Assembly: GCF_000023445.1 (NCBI RefSeq)
Contig: NC_012881.1
Coordinates: forward strand, 1,307,501-1,371,500
Reading direction: 5' to 3'
From: Maridesulfovibrio salexigens DSM 2638
Lineage (GTDB): Bacteria; Desulfobacterota; Desulfovibrionia; Desulfovibrionales; Desulfovibrionaceae
Length of the DNA stretch: 64,000 nucleotides
The notes under the pieces were generated by a model. The model saw only the letters and a program-made list of their open reading frames with translations, searched no databases and had not been told where the DNA came from. Of this stretch, positions 1 through 12,540 are shown piece by piece. The position numbers and the translations under genes were made by a program. The stretch's first letter is position 1; the number at the start of each line of letters is the position of its first letter.

Positions 1-235
1 CGAAGCTGCCGGTGGCGAAGAGCAGACTGAATTTGACGTAATCCTGAAGTCCGCTGGCGGCAACAAGATTGCAGTTATCAAAGCTGTTCGCGCTCTGACC
101 GGTCTTGGCCTCAAAGAAGCTAAGGCTAAAGTTGACGAAGCTCCCGCAGCTATCAAAGAAGGCGTAGAAAAAGCAGAAGCTGAAGAAGCTCTTAAGCAGC
201 TTGAAGAAGCCGGTGCTGAAGCCGAAATGAAGTAA
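1..235 (+). CDS. rplL: 50S ribosomal protein L7/L12, C-terminal part
   Basis: Only the last 78 codons are inside the window (reading frame begins at base 2). The translated segment starts in the Ala/Gly-rich hinge and continues through the globular C-terminal domain, with [20 protein letters not shown] and [14 protein letters not shown], the L7/L12 core that contacts elongation factors at the ribosomal stalk. It ends EMK-stop. The position just upstream of rpoB is the usual rplJL-rpoBC order. The N-terminal dimerisation domain lies outside the window. Confidence 0.97.
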   Translation, partial: EAAGGEEQTEFDVILKSAGGNKIAVIKAVRALTGLGLKEAKAKVDEAPAAIKEGVEKAEAEEALKQLEEAGAEAEMK

Positions 236-260
236 TTCCAGCGAATTTATCGCTAATGCA

Positions 261-301
261 AGAGGAGCGCAAACCCCTGTAAAACGGGGTTGCGCTCTTC
301 T
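261..301 (+). promoter_or_regulatory. rplL-rpoB intercistronic hairpin (attenuator-like)
   Basis: A long imperfect stem: GAGCGC (265-270) pairs with GCGCTC (292-297), CCCC (274-277) with GGGG (286-289), with one bulged A and an eight-base loop, and the stem can extend to 261/301. It is followed by only a weak T run. In other bacteria a partial terminator here lowers rpoBC expression relative to the ribosomal protein genes; the same role is inferred. Confidence 0.6.
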
Positions 302-315
302 CGCTGTTAAAAAGA

Positions 316-343
316 TTGACAAAATTGCCTGATCAATTATTTT
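316..343 (+). promoter_or_regulatory. Candidate sigma-70 promoter for rpoB
   Basis: TTGACA (316-321), a 16-base spacer and TATTTT (338-343). It lies after the rplL-rpoB hairpin and about 195 bases before the rpoB start, so it could give rpoBC transcription independent of rplL. Based on sequence match only. Confidence 0.45.
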
Positions 344-538
344 GGTAGGATTCGGAAAAGGCGCAGCCGGATCTTTTAGCGCGATCAAAATAAACCCTAT
401 AAAAATTTCTTTTCAGGCATGTTGTTCTGCCGCCTACGTTTATCTTGCACTTTTTGACTTGTAACTGACTATTTATTGGTTGATGTTCGTCAAATTGCTT
501 CATTCCAACCCTAACCTTCTCACTTGATTGAGGATACG

Positions 539-3500
539 ATGGGTCAGCTCAGAAAAATATTTGGAAAGATCAAAGTCACTCTGCCGATTCCCCACCTGCT
601 CGAACTGCAGGTGGATTCCTTCAAAAAATTCCTTCAGGAAGGCGTAGCCCCCGCAAGCCGGGCGGACGTTGGCCTTGAAGGGGTTTTTCGTTCGGTTTTT
701 CCGATTGAGGATTTCAACAAAACTGCTAGCCTCGAATATGTCAGCTACGACATCGGCGAGCCTAAATACGATATGGACGAGTGTATCTCCAAGGGGCTTA
801 CTTATGAAGCTCCTATCCGTATCAAGGTTCGTTTGGTAGTCTTTGACGTTGATGAAGAGACTGAAAGCAGAACTATCCGCGACATTAAAGAGCAGGATAT
901 CTACTTCGGAACCGTGCCGCTCATGAGTGAGCAGGGGACTTTCATTATAAATGGTACTGAACGCGTTATCGTTAACCAGCTTCAGCGTTCCCCCGGTATT
1001 ATCTTCGAACACGATTCCGGTAAAACTCATACCAGCCGTAAGGTTCTTTACAGTTGCCGCATTATTCCTATGCGCGGTTCTTGGCTGGATTTTGACTTCG
1101 ACCACAAAGACATTCTTTATGTGCGTATCGACCGTCGCCGCAAAATGCCTGCGACTGTTCTGCTCAAGGCCATGGGCCTCTCCAAGCAGGATATTCTCGA
1201 CTACTACTATGATGTGGAAGAGTACCAGATCGATCGTCACATTGTGCGTCGCAAAGTCGTTGAAAATCAGTACCGCAAAGAAAACGCATGGGTTGATCTC
1301 TGCCTTGAAGACGGCAAAGTTATTGTTGCCCGTGATAAACAGATCACTAAGTTCGGCTGGAAAAAGCTTGTACGTGGCGGTGTAGAATATATTGAAGTAG
1401 ATCCTAAGTCTCTCGTAGGCCAGTTTGCTTTCAATGATATTACTGACCCCGACACAGGTGAAGTTATTGCTGAAGCCGCTGACGAGATCACTGAAGAGAT
1501 CTTTGAACGTATTCAGGAAGTTGGCCTCAAAGATGTCAAGGTCCTGCATACTCAGGGTGCTGACGTTTCTTCCGCACTGCGCGATTCTATGATGCTGGAC
1601 AAAACAACTGATGTTGAGTCCGCACAGATTGAAATTTACCGCAGATTGCGCCCGAGCTCTCCGCCTACCGCTGAGATTGCTGCGAACTTCTTTGAAAACC
1701 TGTTCCGCAGCTCTGATTACTATGATCTCTCCAGCGTTGGTCGTTATAAGCTGAACGCACGTCTCAACATCGAGACTCCCCTTGAACTGCGCACCCTGAC
1801 CAATGAGGATATCCTCACCGCGGTTAAGGTTCTTTGCAAACTCAAGGATAGCCACGGTCCCGCTGACGATATCGATAACCTCGGTAACAGACGTGTCCGT
1901 CCGGTTGGTGAACTGGTTGAAAACCAGTACCGCATCGGTCTTGTTCGCATGGAAAGAGCCATCAAGGAGCGCATGAGCCTCCAGGAAGTGGCGACCCTCA
2001 TGCCTCATGACCTGATCAACCCCAAACCGGTTGCTGCAGTACTTAAGGAATTCTTTGGTACTTCTCAGCTTTCTCAGTTCATGGACCAGACCAACCCGCT
2101 TTCTGAAGTTACCCACAAGCGCAGACTTTCCGCGCTGGGACCCGGTGGTCTGACTCGTGAGCGTGCAGGCTTCGAAGTTCGAGATGTTCACGTTTCTCAT
2201 TACGGACGTATTTGTCCTATTGAAACTCCTGAAGGTCCGAACATCGGTCTTATTGTTTCTCTGACAACTTACTCTAAGGTCAACGATTTCGGTTTCATTG
2301 AAAGTCCTTACCGGACAATCAAAGACTCCACCATGACCGACGAGATTTTATATTATGATGCTACTCGCGAAGTAGGACATGTAGTCGCACAGGCTAACGC
2401 TCCCATTGACGAAAAAGGATCATTTACCAACCCGCTGGTAACCTGTCGTCTTAACGGTGATGTATCAATGCACCCCCGTGAAGATGCAACACTCATGGAC
2501 ATCAGCCCCAGTCAGACAGTTTCTGTTTCTGCTGCGCTGATTCCTTTCCTGGAGCATGATGATGCGAACCGCGCACTCATGGGTTCCAACATGCAGCGTC
2601 AGGCTGTTCCGTTGCTGAAAACTTCCCAGCCTCTGGTTGGTACCGGCATGGAAGCAAACGTTGCACAGGACTCCGGTAGTTGTGTTCTCGCTGAGAACGA
2701 CGGTGTTATCGACTACGTTGATGCTGAGCGTCTCGTTGTTCGTTACGATGACGGTGTTTATCCTGATACCGGCGGTGTAAAGCACTACGAACTCCAGAAG
2801 TGGCACAAATCAAACCAGAACTCCTGCTACGGTCAGCGTCCTCGTCTGCCTATCGGAACTCCTGTCAAGAAAGGCGATGTCCTCGCTGACGGTCCCGGTA
2901 TCAAAGACGGTGAGCTCGCTCTTGGTAAGAACTTGCTCGTAGCTTTTATGCCCTGGTGCGGATATAACTTTGAGGACTCCATCCTCATTTCCGAGCGTGT
3001 TGTTAAGGAAGATGTGTTCACCTCAGTTCATATTGAGGAATTCGAACTTGTCGCTCGTGACACCAAGCTTGGACCCGAAGAAGTTACCCGCGATATTCCC
3101 AACGTGAGTGAAGAAATGCTTCGCAACCTCGACGAATGCGGTATTATTCGTCTTGGCGCTCGCATCGCTCCTGACGATATTCTCGTCGGTAAGATCACTC
3201 CTAAAGGTGAAACCCAGCTTACTCCCGAAGAAAAATTGCTCCGTGCAATCTTCGGTGATAAAGCACGCGATGTGAAAAACACATCCCTCAAGGTTCCGCC
3301 GGGAATTGAAGGTACCGTAGTCGACGTTAAGGTCTTCAACCGCCGTTCCGGTGAGAAAGACGACCGTACCCGCAATATTGAGGATTTCGAGCTTGCTAAA
3401 CATGATATGAAAGAAAGCAAGCACATCGAGTCCCTGACCAACAAAACCCGCGTCAAAATCGCGGATGTGGTCGCTAACAAGCAGATCGCCCAGACCCTCA

Positions 3501-4639
3501 TGGGTCGCAAGAAGGGTGAGGTACTTGCTGAAGCAGGACACATCATCACTGATGAAATCCTTGCAGAAGTACCCCTTAAGAAGTTGGGCGGACTCTTTGC
3601 AGATAAAGAAACCAACGAAGCAGTCAAACAGCTGCTCGCTGAATACGACAAGCAGATTCGCATCATCAAAGGCATTTATGATGTGAAACGCGAAAAAGTT
3701 ACCGAAGGTGATGATTTGCCTCCGGGCGTAATCAAGATGGTCAAAGTCTACATCGCTGTTAAGCGTAAGCTTAGCGTAGGTGACAAAATGGCCGGTCGTC
3801 ACGGTAACAAGGGTGTTGTCTCCAACATTCTGCCTGAACAGGATATGCCGTTCTTCGACAACGGTACCCCTATGGACATCGTACTGAACCCGCTTGGTGT
3901 TCCTTCACGTATGAACATCGGTCAGATCATGGAAACTCACCTTGGTTGGGCAGCTCTTGCTCTCGGTCAGAAGTTCGCAGCAATGCTTGATACCGGTGAA
4001 GCCCTCGGCGTTATCCGTCAGGAAATTAAAGATACCTTCGAATCTGAAGATGTCTACGAACTGATTGATTCACTGGATGATGAAGAATTCAGACTGGCAG
4101 TCAACAAAGCCCGTGAGGGTATTGTCACCAAAACCCCAGTCTTCGACGGTGCGACTGAAGAAGAAATCTGGGATCTGGTTGGCAAGACCGGAATCGGGGA
4201 TGACGGTAAAGTTACCCTTTACGACGGACGTACCGGTGATCCTTTCCACAACCGTGTAACCGTCGGTGTAATGTACATCCTCAAGCTGCATCACCTTGTT
4301 GATGAAAAGATTCACGCTCGCTCCACCGGTCCTTACTCGCTGGTTACCCAGCAGCCTCTCGGCGGTAAGGCTCAGTTTGGTGGTCAGCGTCTCGGTGAGA
4401 TGGAAGTATGGGCTCTTGAAGCATACGGCGCAGCCTACCTGCTTCAGGAATTCCTGACCGTCAAATCAGATGACGTTACCGGTCGTGTTAAGATGTACGA
4501 AAAGATCGTCAAGGGAGATAACTTCCTTGAAGCCGGCCTGCCTGAATCCTTTAACGTTCTGGTCAAGGAACTTATGTCCCTCGGCCTTGATGTTAACCTG
4601 CTTCAGGATGAAGTCGAAGAGACTGCCGACAAGAAATAA
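539..4639 (+). CDS. rpoB: RNA polymerase beta subunit
   Basis: Beta subunit of the core RNA polymerase, 1366 residues from the ATG at 539. That start reads [10 protein letters not shown] and has GAGG five bases upstream; an in-frame TTG at 524 would add five residues but has no comparable ribosome site. The rifampicin-binding stretch ([27 protein letters not shown]) and the downstream [17 protein letters not shown] segment are intact around residues 510-580, and the catalytic-region motif [13 protein letters not shown] is near residue 1085. The C-terminus carries the conserved [19 protein letters not shown]. It forms the catalytic pair with rpoC, which follows after a hairpin-containing gap of 63 bases. 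Confidence 0.98.
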
Positions 4640-4643
4640 TGAA

Positions 4644-4668
4644 CGCGGGGGCCCACGAGGCCCCCGCG
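4644..4668 (+). promoter_or_regulatory. GC-rich hairpin between rpoB and rpoC
   Basis: A perfect 10-bp stem (4644-4653 with 4659-4668, all G-C) around a five-base loop. There is no T run after it, so it is not a standard terminator. It could stabilise the 3' end of the rpoB message, mark an RNA processing site, or isolate translation of the two cistrons; which of these is not visible. Confidence 0.6.
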
Positions 4669-4702
4669 ATGAAATAAACCTTTTCATGTAAGGGGTATAT
4701 TA

Positions 4703-7700
4703 ATGAGTCTGGACGAACTGTTCACTATGCGTAGAACATCCGGTGCAGGCCTCGCAGGGCGCGGCCTCAAAGGTATTCAGATTTCCATTGCTTCTCCCGA
4801 AAAGATCCGCGAGTGGTCTTTCGGTGAAGTTAAGAAGCCCGAGACCATCAACTACAGGACTTTCAAGCCGGAAAGAGATGGTCTTTTCTGCGCTAAAATT
4901 TTCGGACCCGTAAAAGACTACGAGTGTAACTGCGGTAAGTACAAGCGCATGAAACACCGCGGCATCGTATGTGAAAAATGCGGTGTTGAAGTTATCGCTT
5001 CCAAAGTCAGACGTGAACGCATGGGCCACATTGAGCTTGCAGCTCCTGTTGCCCATATCTGGTTTTTGAAAACCCTTCCTTCCAAAATCGGCACACTGCT
5101 TGATATCACTATGGCCGATCTTGAGAAGGTTCTGTACTTTGATTCATATATCGTTCTTGATCCGGGTGAAACCCCGCTCAAGCAGTATCAGATCATCTCT
5201 GAAGATCAGTATTTTCAGGTAATCGACCACTATGGCGAAGAAGCCATTGAAGTGGGTATGGGCGCTGAGACCATCAAAGGTCTTCTGGCTCAGATCGATA
5301 TGCCCGCACTCAGGCATGAACTCCGCGAAGAGTCCCTGACCACCCGCAGCCAGACCAAAAAGAAAAAGCTGACCAAGCGTCTTAAGATCGTTGAAGCTTT
5401 TCTCGAGTCCGGTAATGACTGCCAGTGGATGATCATGGATGTAATTCCGGTCATTCCTCCCGAGCTGCGTCCTCTGGTTCCTCTTGATGGCGGACGTTTT
5501 GCAACTTCCGATCTTAACGACCTCTACCGTCGCGTCATTAACAGGAACAACCGTCTGAAGCGCCTTATTGAACTTGGTGCTCCTGACATTATTATCCGCA
5601 ACGAAAAGCGCATGCTGCAGGAATCCGTTGACGCATTGTTCGACAACGGTCGCCGCGGTCGCGCAATTACCGGTACCAACGGCCGTCCCCTGAAATCCCT
5701 TTCCGACATGATTAAGGGTAAGCAGGGTCGTTTCCGTCAGAACCTGCTCGGTAAACGTGTTGACTACTCCGGTCGTTCCGTAATTGTTGTGGGTCCCAAG
5801 CTGAAACTTCACCAGTGCGGTCTTCCCAAGAAGATGGCTCTGGAGCTGTTTAAGCCTTTTATTTATGCAGAACTTGAGCGCCGTGAAATCGCAACAACCA
5901 TCAAAAGCGCTAAGAAGATGGTTGAACGTGAAGACCTCGTCGTATGGGATATCCTCGATGACGTAGTTCGCGAATACCCGATCATGCTCAACCGTGCACC
6001 GACCCTTCACCGTCTTGGTATCCAGTCCTTTGAACCGTCTCTGGTTGAAGGTAAGGCTATCCAGCTGCATCCGCTTGTATGTTCTGCATACAACGCTGAC
6101 TTTGACGGTGACCAGATGGCTGTTCACGTACCTCTTTCTGTTGAAGCACAGATTGAGTGTCGTGTTCTGATGATGTCTTCCAACAACATCCTGTCCCCTG
6201 CTAACGGACAGCCCATCATCAACCCCTCTCAGGATATCGTTCTCGGTCTTTACTATCTGACTGTTGAACGTTCTTTCTCTAAAGGGGAAGGCATGATCTT
6301 CACCGCTCCGTGGGAAGTTATTGCCGCTCTGGACGCTAAAGTGGTCAGCATGCATGCCCGTATCAAGGTTCGCATTGAAGGCGAACTGGTAGAAACCACT
6401 CCCGGACGTATTCTTGTGGGTGAGCTTCTTCCTGAAGGCATGGGCTTCGAGTTCGCAAACGTGGTCATGACCAAGAAAAACATCGCCAAGCTCGTTTCCA
6501 GCGCTTACCGCTCTGCAGGCAGCAAGGCTACAGTTATTCTTTGTGACCGCCTTAAAGACCTCGGTTACGAGCACGCAACCCGTGCAGCTGTTACCATCGG
6601 TGTTAAAGACCTGACCATTCCTGCTGCTAAGGCTGGATTGCTTGATACTGCATACGCAGAGGTTGAAAACATTGAAGCACAGTACCGTGAAGGTATCATC
6701 ACCCGTACTGAAAAGTACAACAAGGTTGTCGACGTTTGGACCAAAGTAACCAACGACGTATCAGCCGAAATGACCAACGAGATGTCTACTGACATCATGG
6801 TCGACCCCAAGACCGGTAAGCAGGAAACCAACTCCTCCTTCAACCCGGTCTTCATGATGGCTCACTCCGGTGCTCGTGGTAACCAGGACCAGATGCGTCA
6901 GCTCGCTGGTATGCGTGGTCTGATGGCGAAACCTTCCGGTGAAATTATCGAAACTCCGATTACTTCATCTTTCCGTGAAGGTCTCTCCGTTCTTCAGTAC
7001 TTTATTTCTACTCACGGTGCTCGTAAAGGTCTCGCGGATACTGCGCTGAAAACAGCGAACTCCGGTTACCTGACCCGTCGACTTGTTGACGTTGTTCAGG
7101 ATGTAACCATTGCCGAACACGATTGCCGCACAGTTGATGGCCTTGAGTTGACCCACTACATCAAAGGTGGCGAAATCAAGGAAAGACTGTCCGAAAAAGT
7201 TCTCGGCCGTGTGACCATTTATGATGTAGTTAAGGAAGATACCGGTGAGATCCTCGTTCCTGCTGATTCTCTTATCGATGAAGCAGCTGCGAAGATTATT
7301 GATGAAAACGGTATCAACTCCATGACTGTTCGTTCTCCGTTGACCTGTCGTGCTAAGCACGGTATCTGCGCTATGTGTTATGGTCGTGACCTTGCAAGAG
7401 GACACGTTGTAAACGTAGGTGAAACCGTAGGTATCATCGCAGCACAGTCCATCGGTGAACCGGGAACACAGCTGACAATGCGTACCTTCCACATTGGTGG
7501 TACCGCATCCCGTGAAATTCAGCAGTCTTCTTTTGAAGCACAGCATAACGGTTCCGTTGTTCTGAACCGTATGCGCTCCGTCCGTAACGCTGATGGCCAT
7601 CAGATGGTACTCGGTAAGAGTTGCCAGATTGGTATCGTGGACGAGCAGGGCAGAGAACGTGAAAAATACGTTCTGCCTCTTGGTGCTAAACTTTTTGTTG

Positions 7701-8860
7701 AGGAAGGGCAGCAGATCACACAAGGAACCATGCTGGCCGAGTGGGATCCGCTTGCAGAACCTTTCATCACAGAAGTAACAGGTACTGTTAAGTTTACCGA
7801 CCTTGTTGAAGGTAAAACTTTCCAGGAACGTGTTGACGAAGCCACAGGACAGGCTACCTACACAATCCAGGAATACCGTACCACAAACTTTAAACCTTCA
7901 ATGTCCATCTGCGGCGAAGACGGAGAACCTCTGACTCGCCCCGGATCCACACTGAAAGCGGTTTACCCGCTGCCGGTTGGCGCGATTTTGATGGTTAAAG
8001 ACGGTAATGTCGTCAATGCTGGTGAGATTATCGCTCGTAAGCTTCGCGAAACTTCTAAGACCAAAGACATCGTTGGTGGTCTTCCCCGAGTTGCGGAGCT
8101 GTTCGAAGTGCGTAAACCAAAGGAACTTGGAATCATTTCGGAGATTGATGGTGTGGTCTCCTATGGACCTGAATCCAAAGGCAAGCGCAAAATTGTTGTT
8201 ACCCCTGAAGTAGGTGAAACCAAAGAATACCTCGTGCCCAAAGGCCGTCATATCACTGCGCAGGAAGGCGACTTCGTAGAAGCCGGTGACCTGATGACAG
8301 AAGGTCTGCCCGAACTGCACGATATCCTCAAAGTAAAAGGCGAGAAATACCTCGCACGTTTCCTTGTTGAGGAAATTCAGGACGTTTACCGTTTCCAGGG
8401 TGTTGGAATTAACGATAAGCACATCGAAGTTATTGTCCGCCAGATGCTCAAGAAGGTCAGCATCGTTGATCCCGGTGAGACCCATTTTCTTGTGGGCGAA
8501 CAGGTGGACAAGCAGCGCTTCATGGAAACCAACCAGGATGCTGTCGCTAATGGACTTAAGCCTGCTACCGCTCAGACTCATGTTCTCGGTATTACCCAGG
8601 CTTCACTTTCAACCGCCTCCTTTATTTCCGCGGCTTCATTCCAGGAGACTACCAAGGTTCTTACCGAGTCTTCTCTCTGCGGCAAAAAGGACTACCTGCG
8701 CGGCTTGAAAGAAAACGTCATCGTTGGTCGACTGATTCCGGCTGGTACCGGTTTCCGTAAGTATGCACGTACGGATATTATCGTACCTGATCAGCCCGAA
8801 CGTGCAGATAAGTTCCTCGAGGAACTGGAAGAAGAACCGCTGCTCGTTAACGAAAGATAG
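4703..8860 (+). CDS. rpoC: RNA polymerase beta' subunit
   Basis: Largest RNA polymerase subunit, 1385 residues, usual length for a proteobacterium. Seen in order: the N-terminal zinc finger ([13 protein letters not shown] then CEKCG, about residues 73-95), the active-site [12 protein letters not shown] with three Mg-binding aspartates near residue 470, bridge-helix/trigger-loop region ([19 protein letters not shown], about 720), the second zinc site ([19 protein letters not shown], about 885), and the C-terminal segment that binds omega. AAGGGG precedes the ATG. It is co-transcribed with rpoB; no terminator is seen before the palindrome at 8932. Confidence 0.98.
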   Translation: MSLDELFTMRRTSGAGLAGRGLKGIQISIASPEKIREWSFGEVKKPETINYRTFKPERDGLFCAKIFGPVKDYECNCGKYKRMKHRGIVCEKCGVEVIASKVRRERMGHIELAAPVAHIWFLKTLPSKIGTLLDITMADLEKVLYFDSYIVLDPGETPLKQYQIISEDQYFQVIDHYGEEAIEVGMGAETIKGLLAQIDMPALRHELREESLTTRSQTKKKKLTKRLKIVEAFLESGNDCQWMIMDVIPVIPPELRPLVPLDGGRFATSDLNDLYRRVINRNNRLKRLIELGAPDIIIRNEKRMLQESVDALFDNGRRGRAITGTNGRPLKSLSDMIKGKQGRFRQNLLGKRVDYSGRSVIVVGPKLKLHQCGLPKKMALELFKPFIYAELERREIATTIKSAKKMVEREDLVVWDILDDVVREYPIMLNRAPTLHRLGIQSFEPSLVEGKAIQLHPLVCSAYNADFDGDQMAVHVPLSVEAQIECRVLMMSSNNILSPANGQPIINPSQDIVLGLYYLTVERSFSKGEGMIFTAPWEVIAALDAKVVSMHARIKVRIEGELVETTPGRILVGELLPEGMGFEFANVVMTKKNIAKLVSSAYRSAGSKATVILCDRLKDLGYEHATRAAVTIGVKDLTIPAAKAGLLDTAYAEVENIEAQYREGIITRTEKYNKVVDVWTKVTNDVSAEMTNEMSTDIMVDPKTGKQETNSSFNPVFMMAHSGARGNQDQMRQLAGMRGLMAKPSGEIIETPITSSFREGLSVLQYFISTHGARKGLADTALKTANSGYLTRRLVDVVQDVTIAEHDCRTVDGLELTHYIKGGEIKERLSEKVLGRVTIYDVVKEDTGEILVPADSLIDEAAAKIIDENGINSMTVRSPLTCRAKHGICAMCYGRDLARGHVVNVGETVGIIAAQSIGEPGTQLTMRTFHIGGTASREIQQSSFEAQHNGSVVLNRMRSVRNADGHQMVLGKSCQIGIVDEQGREREKYVLPLGAKLFVEEGQQITQGTMLAEWDPLAEPFITEVTGTVKFTDLVEGKTFQERVDEATGQATYTIQEYRTTNFKPSMSICGEDGEPLTRPGSTLKAVYPLPVGAILMVKDGNVVNAGEIIARKLRETSKTKDIVGGLPRVAELFEVRKPKELGIISEIDGVVSYGPESKGKRKIVVTPEVGETKEYLVPKGRHITAQEGDFVEAGDLMTEGLPELHDILKVKGEKYLARFLVEEIQDVYRFQGVGINDKHIEVIVRQMLKKVSIVDPGETHFLVGEQVDKQRFMETNQDAVANGLKPATAQTHVLGITQASLSTASFISAASFQETTKVLTESSLCGKKDYLRGLKENVIVGRLIPAGTGFRKYARTDIIVPDQPERADKFLEELEEEPLLVNER

Positions 8861-8931
8861 TGCCGGCGCCAGTACGCAGTACCGGTCCGAAGAGCAGGTG
8901 GTTGCAGCCTGACTTGAGTGACAACGGAGCA

Positions 8932-8969
8932 AATATTTCACAATTTGTCTTGACAAATTGTGAAATATT
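8932..8969. promoter_or_regulatory. Large perfect palindrome upstream of rpsL
   Basis: Two perfect 18-base arms (8932-8949 and 8952-8969) separated by only TT, 48 bases before the rpsL start codon. The centre contains TTGACA (8950-8955), a perfect -35 hexamer, though the -10 partner 18 bases on (TAACTG) is poor. The symmetry suits an operator for a dimeric regulator; as RNA it would make an 18-bp A/U-rich stem with an impossible two-base loop unless it opens slightly. No T run follows, so a terminator is unlikely. Confidence 0.65.
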
Positions 8970-9016
8970 AGTCTAACTGCGTCGGTCTTTGTAATTAAAC
9001 TTAATTTGGAGGGTTC

Positions 9017-9885
<869 letters not shown>

Positions 9886-9897
9886 TCGGAGTACAAA

Positions 9898-11964
9898 GTG
9901 GCTAGAAAGGTTGCTAGAGATAAACAGCGTAACATTGGTATTATGGCCCACATTGATGCGGGTAAGACTACCACTACTGAGCGCATTCTTTTCTATACTG
10001 GTGTTTCTCATAAAATCGGTGAAGTTCATGATGGCGAAGCTACCATGGACTGGATGGTCCAGGAACAGGAACGCGGCATTACCATTACCAGTGCTGCTAC
10101 CACCTGTATGTGGAAAGATCACCGCATTAACATTATTGATACTCCCGGTCACGTTGACTTCACCATGGAAGTTGAGCGTGCACTGCGCGTACTTGACGGC
10201 GCAGTAGCCGTTTTCGACGCAGTAGCCGGTGTTGAGCCTCAGTCTGAAACCGTATGGCGTCAGGCTGACAGATATAAAGTTCCCCGTATGGCTTTCGTTA
10301 ACAAGATGGACCGTATCGGAGCAGACTTCTTCCGCTGTGTAGAAATGCTCAAGGACCGTCTTGGCGCTAAAGCTGTTCCTCTTCAGATTCCTATCGGAGC
10401 TGAAGACGAATATCAGGGTGCAGTTGACCTTATCACTGGTAAGGCTTTTATCTACACCGACGACATGGGTAAGGACTACTCTGTAGAGGAAATCCCTGCT
10501 GATCTGATGGACCAGTACGAAGCCATGCGCCTCGAACTGATCGAAGCTATCGCAGAAGAAGACGAAGAACTCCTCGATAAGTACCTCGGTGGTGAAGAAC
10601 TTTCCCCCGAAGAAATCATCAAGGGTATCCGCGCAGCTACCATCAACCTGACCATCTGCCCCGTTCTTTGCGGTACCGCATTCAAGAACAAAGGTGTTCA
10701 GCCCCTGCTTGACGCTGTTGTAGACTATCTTCCTTCTCCCATGGATATCGCTGCTATCGTTGGTACCGAACCCGGCACTGACAAGCAGATCGAGTGTCCC
10801 TGTGACGACAATCTGCCTCTCGCAGCTCTGTCTTTCAAGCTCATGACCGACCCCTTCGTTGGTCACCTTACCTTCCTGCGCCTGTACTCCGGTAAAATTG
10901 AATCCGGTGCTACTTTCATCAACGGCGCAACCGGTAAAAAAGAGCGTATCGGTCGTCTGCTGAAGATGCACGCTAACAAACGTGAAGAAATCAAGGAAGC
11001 ATACGCTGGTGACATCGTTGCAGCTGTTGGTCTTAAGAACATGGCTACCGGTGACACCCTCTGCGAACAGAAGAACGCAGTTGTTCTTGAATCTCTCGAT
11101 ATTCCCGAACCTGTTATCGAAGTAGCAATCGAACCCAAGACCAAAGCTGACCGCGATCTGCTCAGCCAGGGCCTTGCTAAGCTTGCTAAAGAAGATCCCT
11201 CTTTCCGCGTTAAAGGTGACGAGGAAACTGGCCAGACTTTGATCTCCGGTATGGGTGAACTCCATCTCGAAGTTATTGTTGACCGCCTTCTGCGCGAGTT
11301 CAACGTTAACGCGAATGTTGGTGCTCCTCGTGTTGCTTACCGTGAAACCATCACCAAAGCTGTTGAGTCTGATCTCAAATACGCTAAGCAGTCTGGTGGT
11401 CGCGGTCAGTATGGTCACGTTGTCGTTACCATCGAGCCCAACAAAGAAAGCGAATACGAATTCAAAGACGAAATTAAGGGCGGCGTAATTCCCAAGGAAT
11501 ACATTCCCGCAGTTGACCGTGGTATCCACGATGCAATGAAGAATGGTGTTATCGCCGGCTTCCCGCTCGTAGACATCAAGGCAACCCTGACCTTCGGTTC
11601 CTACCATGATGTTGACTCCTCTGAGCAGGCATTCTACATCGCTGGTTCTATGGCACTGAAGGATGCGGTTAAGAAAGCTGCTCCCCAGTTGCTGGAGCCC
11701 ATCATGGCTGTTGAAGTTGTTACTCCTGAAGAGTACCTCGGCGACGTCATGGGTGACCTTAACGGTCGCCGTGGCCGTATCGGCAGCATGGATTCCCGCG
11801 CTAACGCACAGGTTATCAAGTGTGACGTTCCCTTGAGCGAAATGTTCGGTTACGCAACCGACCTCCGCTCCAAGACTCAGGGACGTGCTACTTTCACCAT
11901 GCAGTTCGACCATTACGAGCCTGTTCCCGCTTCTATCGCTGAAGAGCTGATCAATAAAAATTAA
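9898..11964 (+). CDS. fusA: Elongation factor G
   Basis: Translocation GTPase, 688 residues from a GTG start (CGGAG nine bases upstream). GTPase motifs: [14 protein letters not shown] (P loop, about residue 17), [10 protein letters not shown] (switch I), DTPGHVDF (G3, about 81), NKMDR (G4, about 135). Domain IV and V follow, with [24 protein letters not shown] and [19 protein letters not shown]. The length and complete motif set indicate the housekeeping enzyme and not a divergent paralogue. Last gene before the terminator at 12021-12057. Confidence 0.98.
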   Translation: MARKVARDKQRNIGIMAHIDAGKTTTTERILFYTGVSHKIGEVHDGEATMDWMVQEQERGITITSAATTCMWKDHRINIIDTPGHVDFTMEVERALRVLDGAVAVFDAVAGVEPQSETVWRQADRYKVPRMAFVNKMDRIGADFFRCVEMLKDRLGAKAVPLQIPIGAEDEYQGAVDLITGKAFIYTDDMGKDYSVEEIPADLMDQYEAMRLELIEAIAEEDEELLDKYLGGEELSPEEIIKGIRAATINLTICPVLCGTAFKNKGVQPLLDAVVDYLPSPMDIAAIVGTEPGTDKQIECPCDDNLPLAALSFKLMTDPFVGHLTFLRLYSGKIESGATFINGATGKKERIGRLLKMHANKREEIKEAYAGDIVAAVGLKNMATGDTLCEQKNAVVLESLDIPEPVIEVAIEPKTKADRDLLSQGLAKLAKEDPSFRVKGDEETGQTLISGMGELHLEVIVDRLLREFNVNANVGAPRVAYRETITKAVESDLKYAKQSGGRGQYGHVVVTIEPNKESEYEFKDEIKGGVIPKEYIPAVDRGIHDAMKNGVIAGFPLVDIKATLTFGSYHDVDSSEQAFYIAGSMALKDAVKKAAPQLLEPIMAVEVVTPEEYLGDVMGDLNGRRGRIGSMDSRANAQVIKCDVPLSEMFGYATDLRSKTQGRATFTMQFDHYEPVPASIAEELINKN

Positions 11965-11993
11965 TTTAAATTTAATTTTTATCTGAAATACGC

Positions 11994-12023
11994 TTGACAG
12001 CAACGCTGAAAAAGCACTATACC
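11994..12023 (+). promoter_or_regulatory. Candidate sigma-70 promoter for the S10 operon
   Basis: TTGACA (11994-11999), an 18-base spacer and TATACC (12018-12023). The predicted start point falls near 12030, inside the loop of the terminator hairpin whose left arm overlaps the -10 box. The rpsJ start is about 180 bases further on, leaving a long leader. Confidence 0.55.
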
Positions 12024-12057
12024 TCCCGGACCCATAGAGTTCGGGAGGTTCTTTTTT
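12021..12057 (+). terminator. Intrinsic terminator after fusA
   Basis: ACCTCCCGGA (12021-12030) pairs with TTCGGGAGGT (12040-12049), one G-U pair, nine-base loop, followed by TCTTTTTT. It ends transcripts coming from the str genes. A transcript started at the overlapping promoter would lack the left arm and so would not be terminated, a neat way to separate two adjoining operons. Confidence 0.8.
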
Positions 12058-12208
12058 ACGGGAACCACCCCGTGAAACCACAGAGATAGGGTATAAGGTC
12101 CGGCATGCTGACTGGACGACCATACCAGGCCAGGAAGGACTCACCTCACGATCCTTCTTACCGTTGCACGTAAAAGGCCGTCTCTGAATTCATTTAGGAG
12201 AAATTAAC
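12058..12208 (+). other. S10 operon 5' leader
   Basis: About 150 bases with no coding potential between the terminator and rpsJ. It contains a hairpin-forming pair, GAAGGA and TCCTTC (around 12135-12160), and AGGAG (12196-12200) as the rpsJ ribosome site. In gamma-proteobacteria L4 binds the S10 leader to repress the operon; the layout here is compatible, but the fold is not recognisably the same. Confidence 0.45.
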
Positions 12209-12526
12209 ATGGTTTCTATGACTAGTGATCGTATTAGGATCAAGCTCAAGGCATACGACTATCGTATCCTTGATAAAGCAGTTACCGAGATTGTGGATAC
12301 TGCCCGCAATACCGGCGCTGCTATCGCAGGACCCATCCCGCTGCCCACACAGATCAGCCGTACTACCATTCAGCGTTCTGTGCACGTAGACAAAAAGTCT
12401 CGTGAGCAGTTTGAGATGAGAATCCACAAGCGTCTGCTTGACATTCTTGAACCCACCCAGCAGACCGTTGACGCACTCGGCAAGCTCAGCCTGCCCGCTG
12501 GTGTTGACGTTGAAATCAAGCTGTAA
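12209..12526 (+). CDS. rpsJ: 30S ribosomal protein S10
   Basis: Small-subunit protein (also the NusE antitermination partner of NusB), 105 residues. [26 protein letters not shown] and the C-terminal GVDVEIKL are typical. The ATG at 12209 has AGGAG at the right distance; a second ATG at 12218 ([10 protein letters not shown]) is possible and would match the common length of about 102 residues. First gene of the long ribosomal protein block, 14 bases before rplC. Confidence 0.97.
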   Translation: MVSMTSDRIRIKLKAYDYRILDKAVTEIVDTARNTGAAIAGPIPLPTQISRTTIQRSVHVDKKSREQFEMRIHKRLLDILEPTQQTVDALGKLSLPAGVDVEIKL

Positions 12527-12540
12527 GGGAGGGCTTCAAC

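Noticed and set aside
500-2200. Long open frame on the - strand opposite rpoB
   Set aside because: It is a mirror of strong codon bias in rpoB; no ribosome site, no family features, and it covers the whole conserved gene.
5144-6574. Open frame on the - strand opposite rpoC
   Set aside because: Shadow of rpoC; no start signal or recognisable domain.
8932-8969. Palindrome before rpsL considered as a Rex site
   Set aside because: Rex sites have TTGTGAA first and TTCACAA second; here the halves are in the opposite order and too far apart.
12058-12208. S10 leader examined for a tRNA gene
   Set aside because: No acceptor stem with T-loop consensus (GTTCRANYC) was found.
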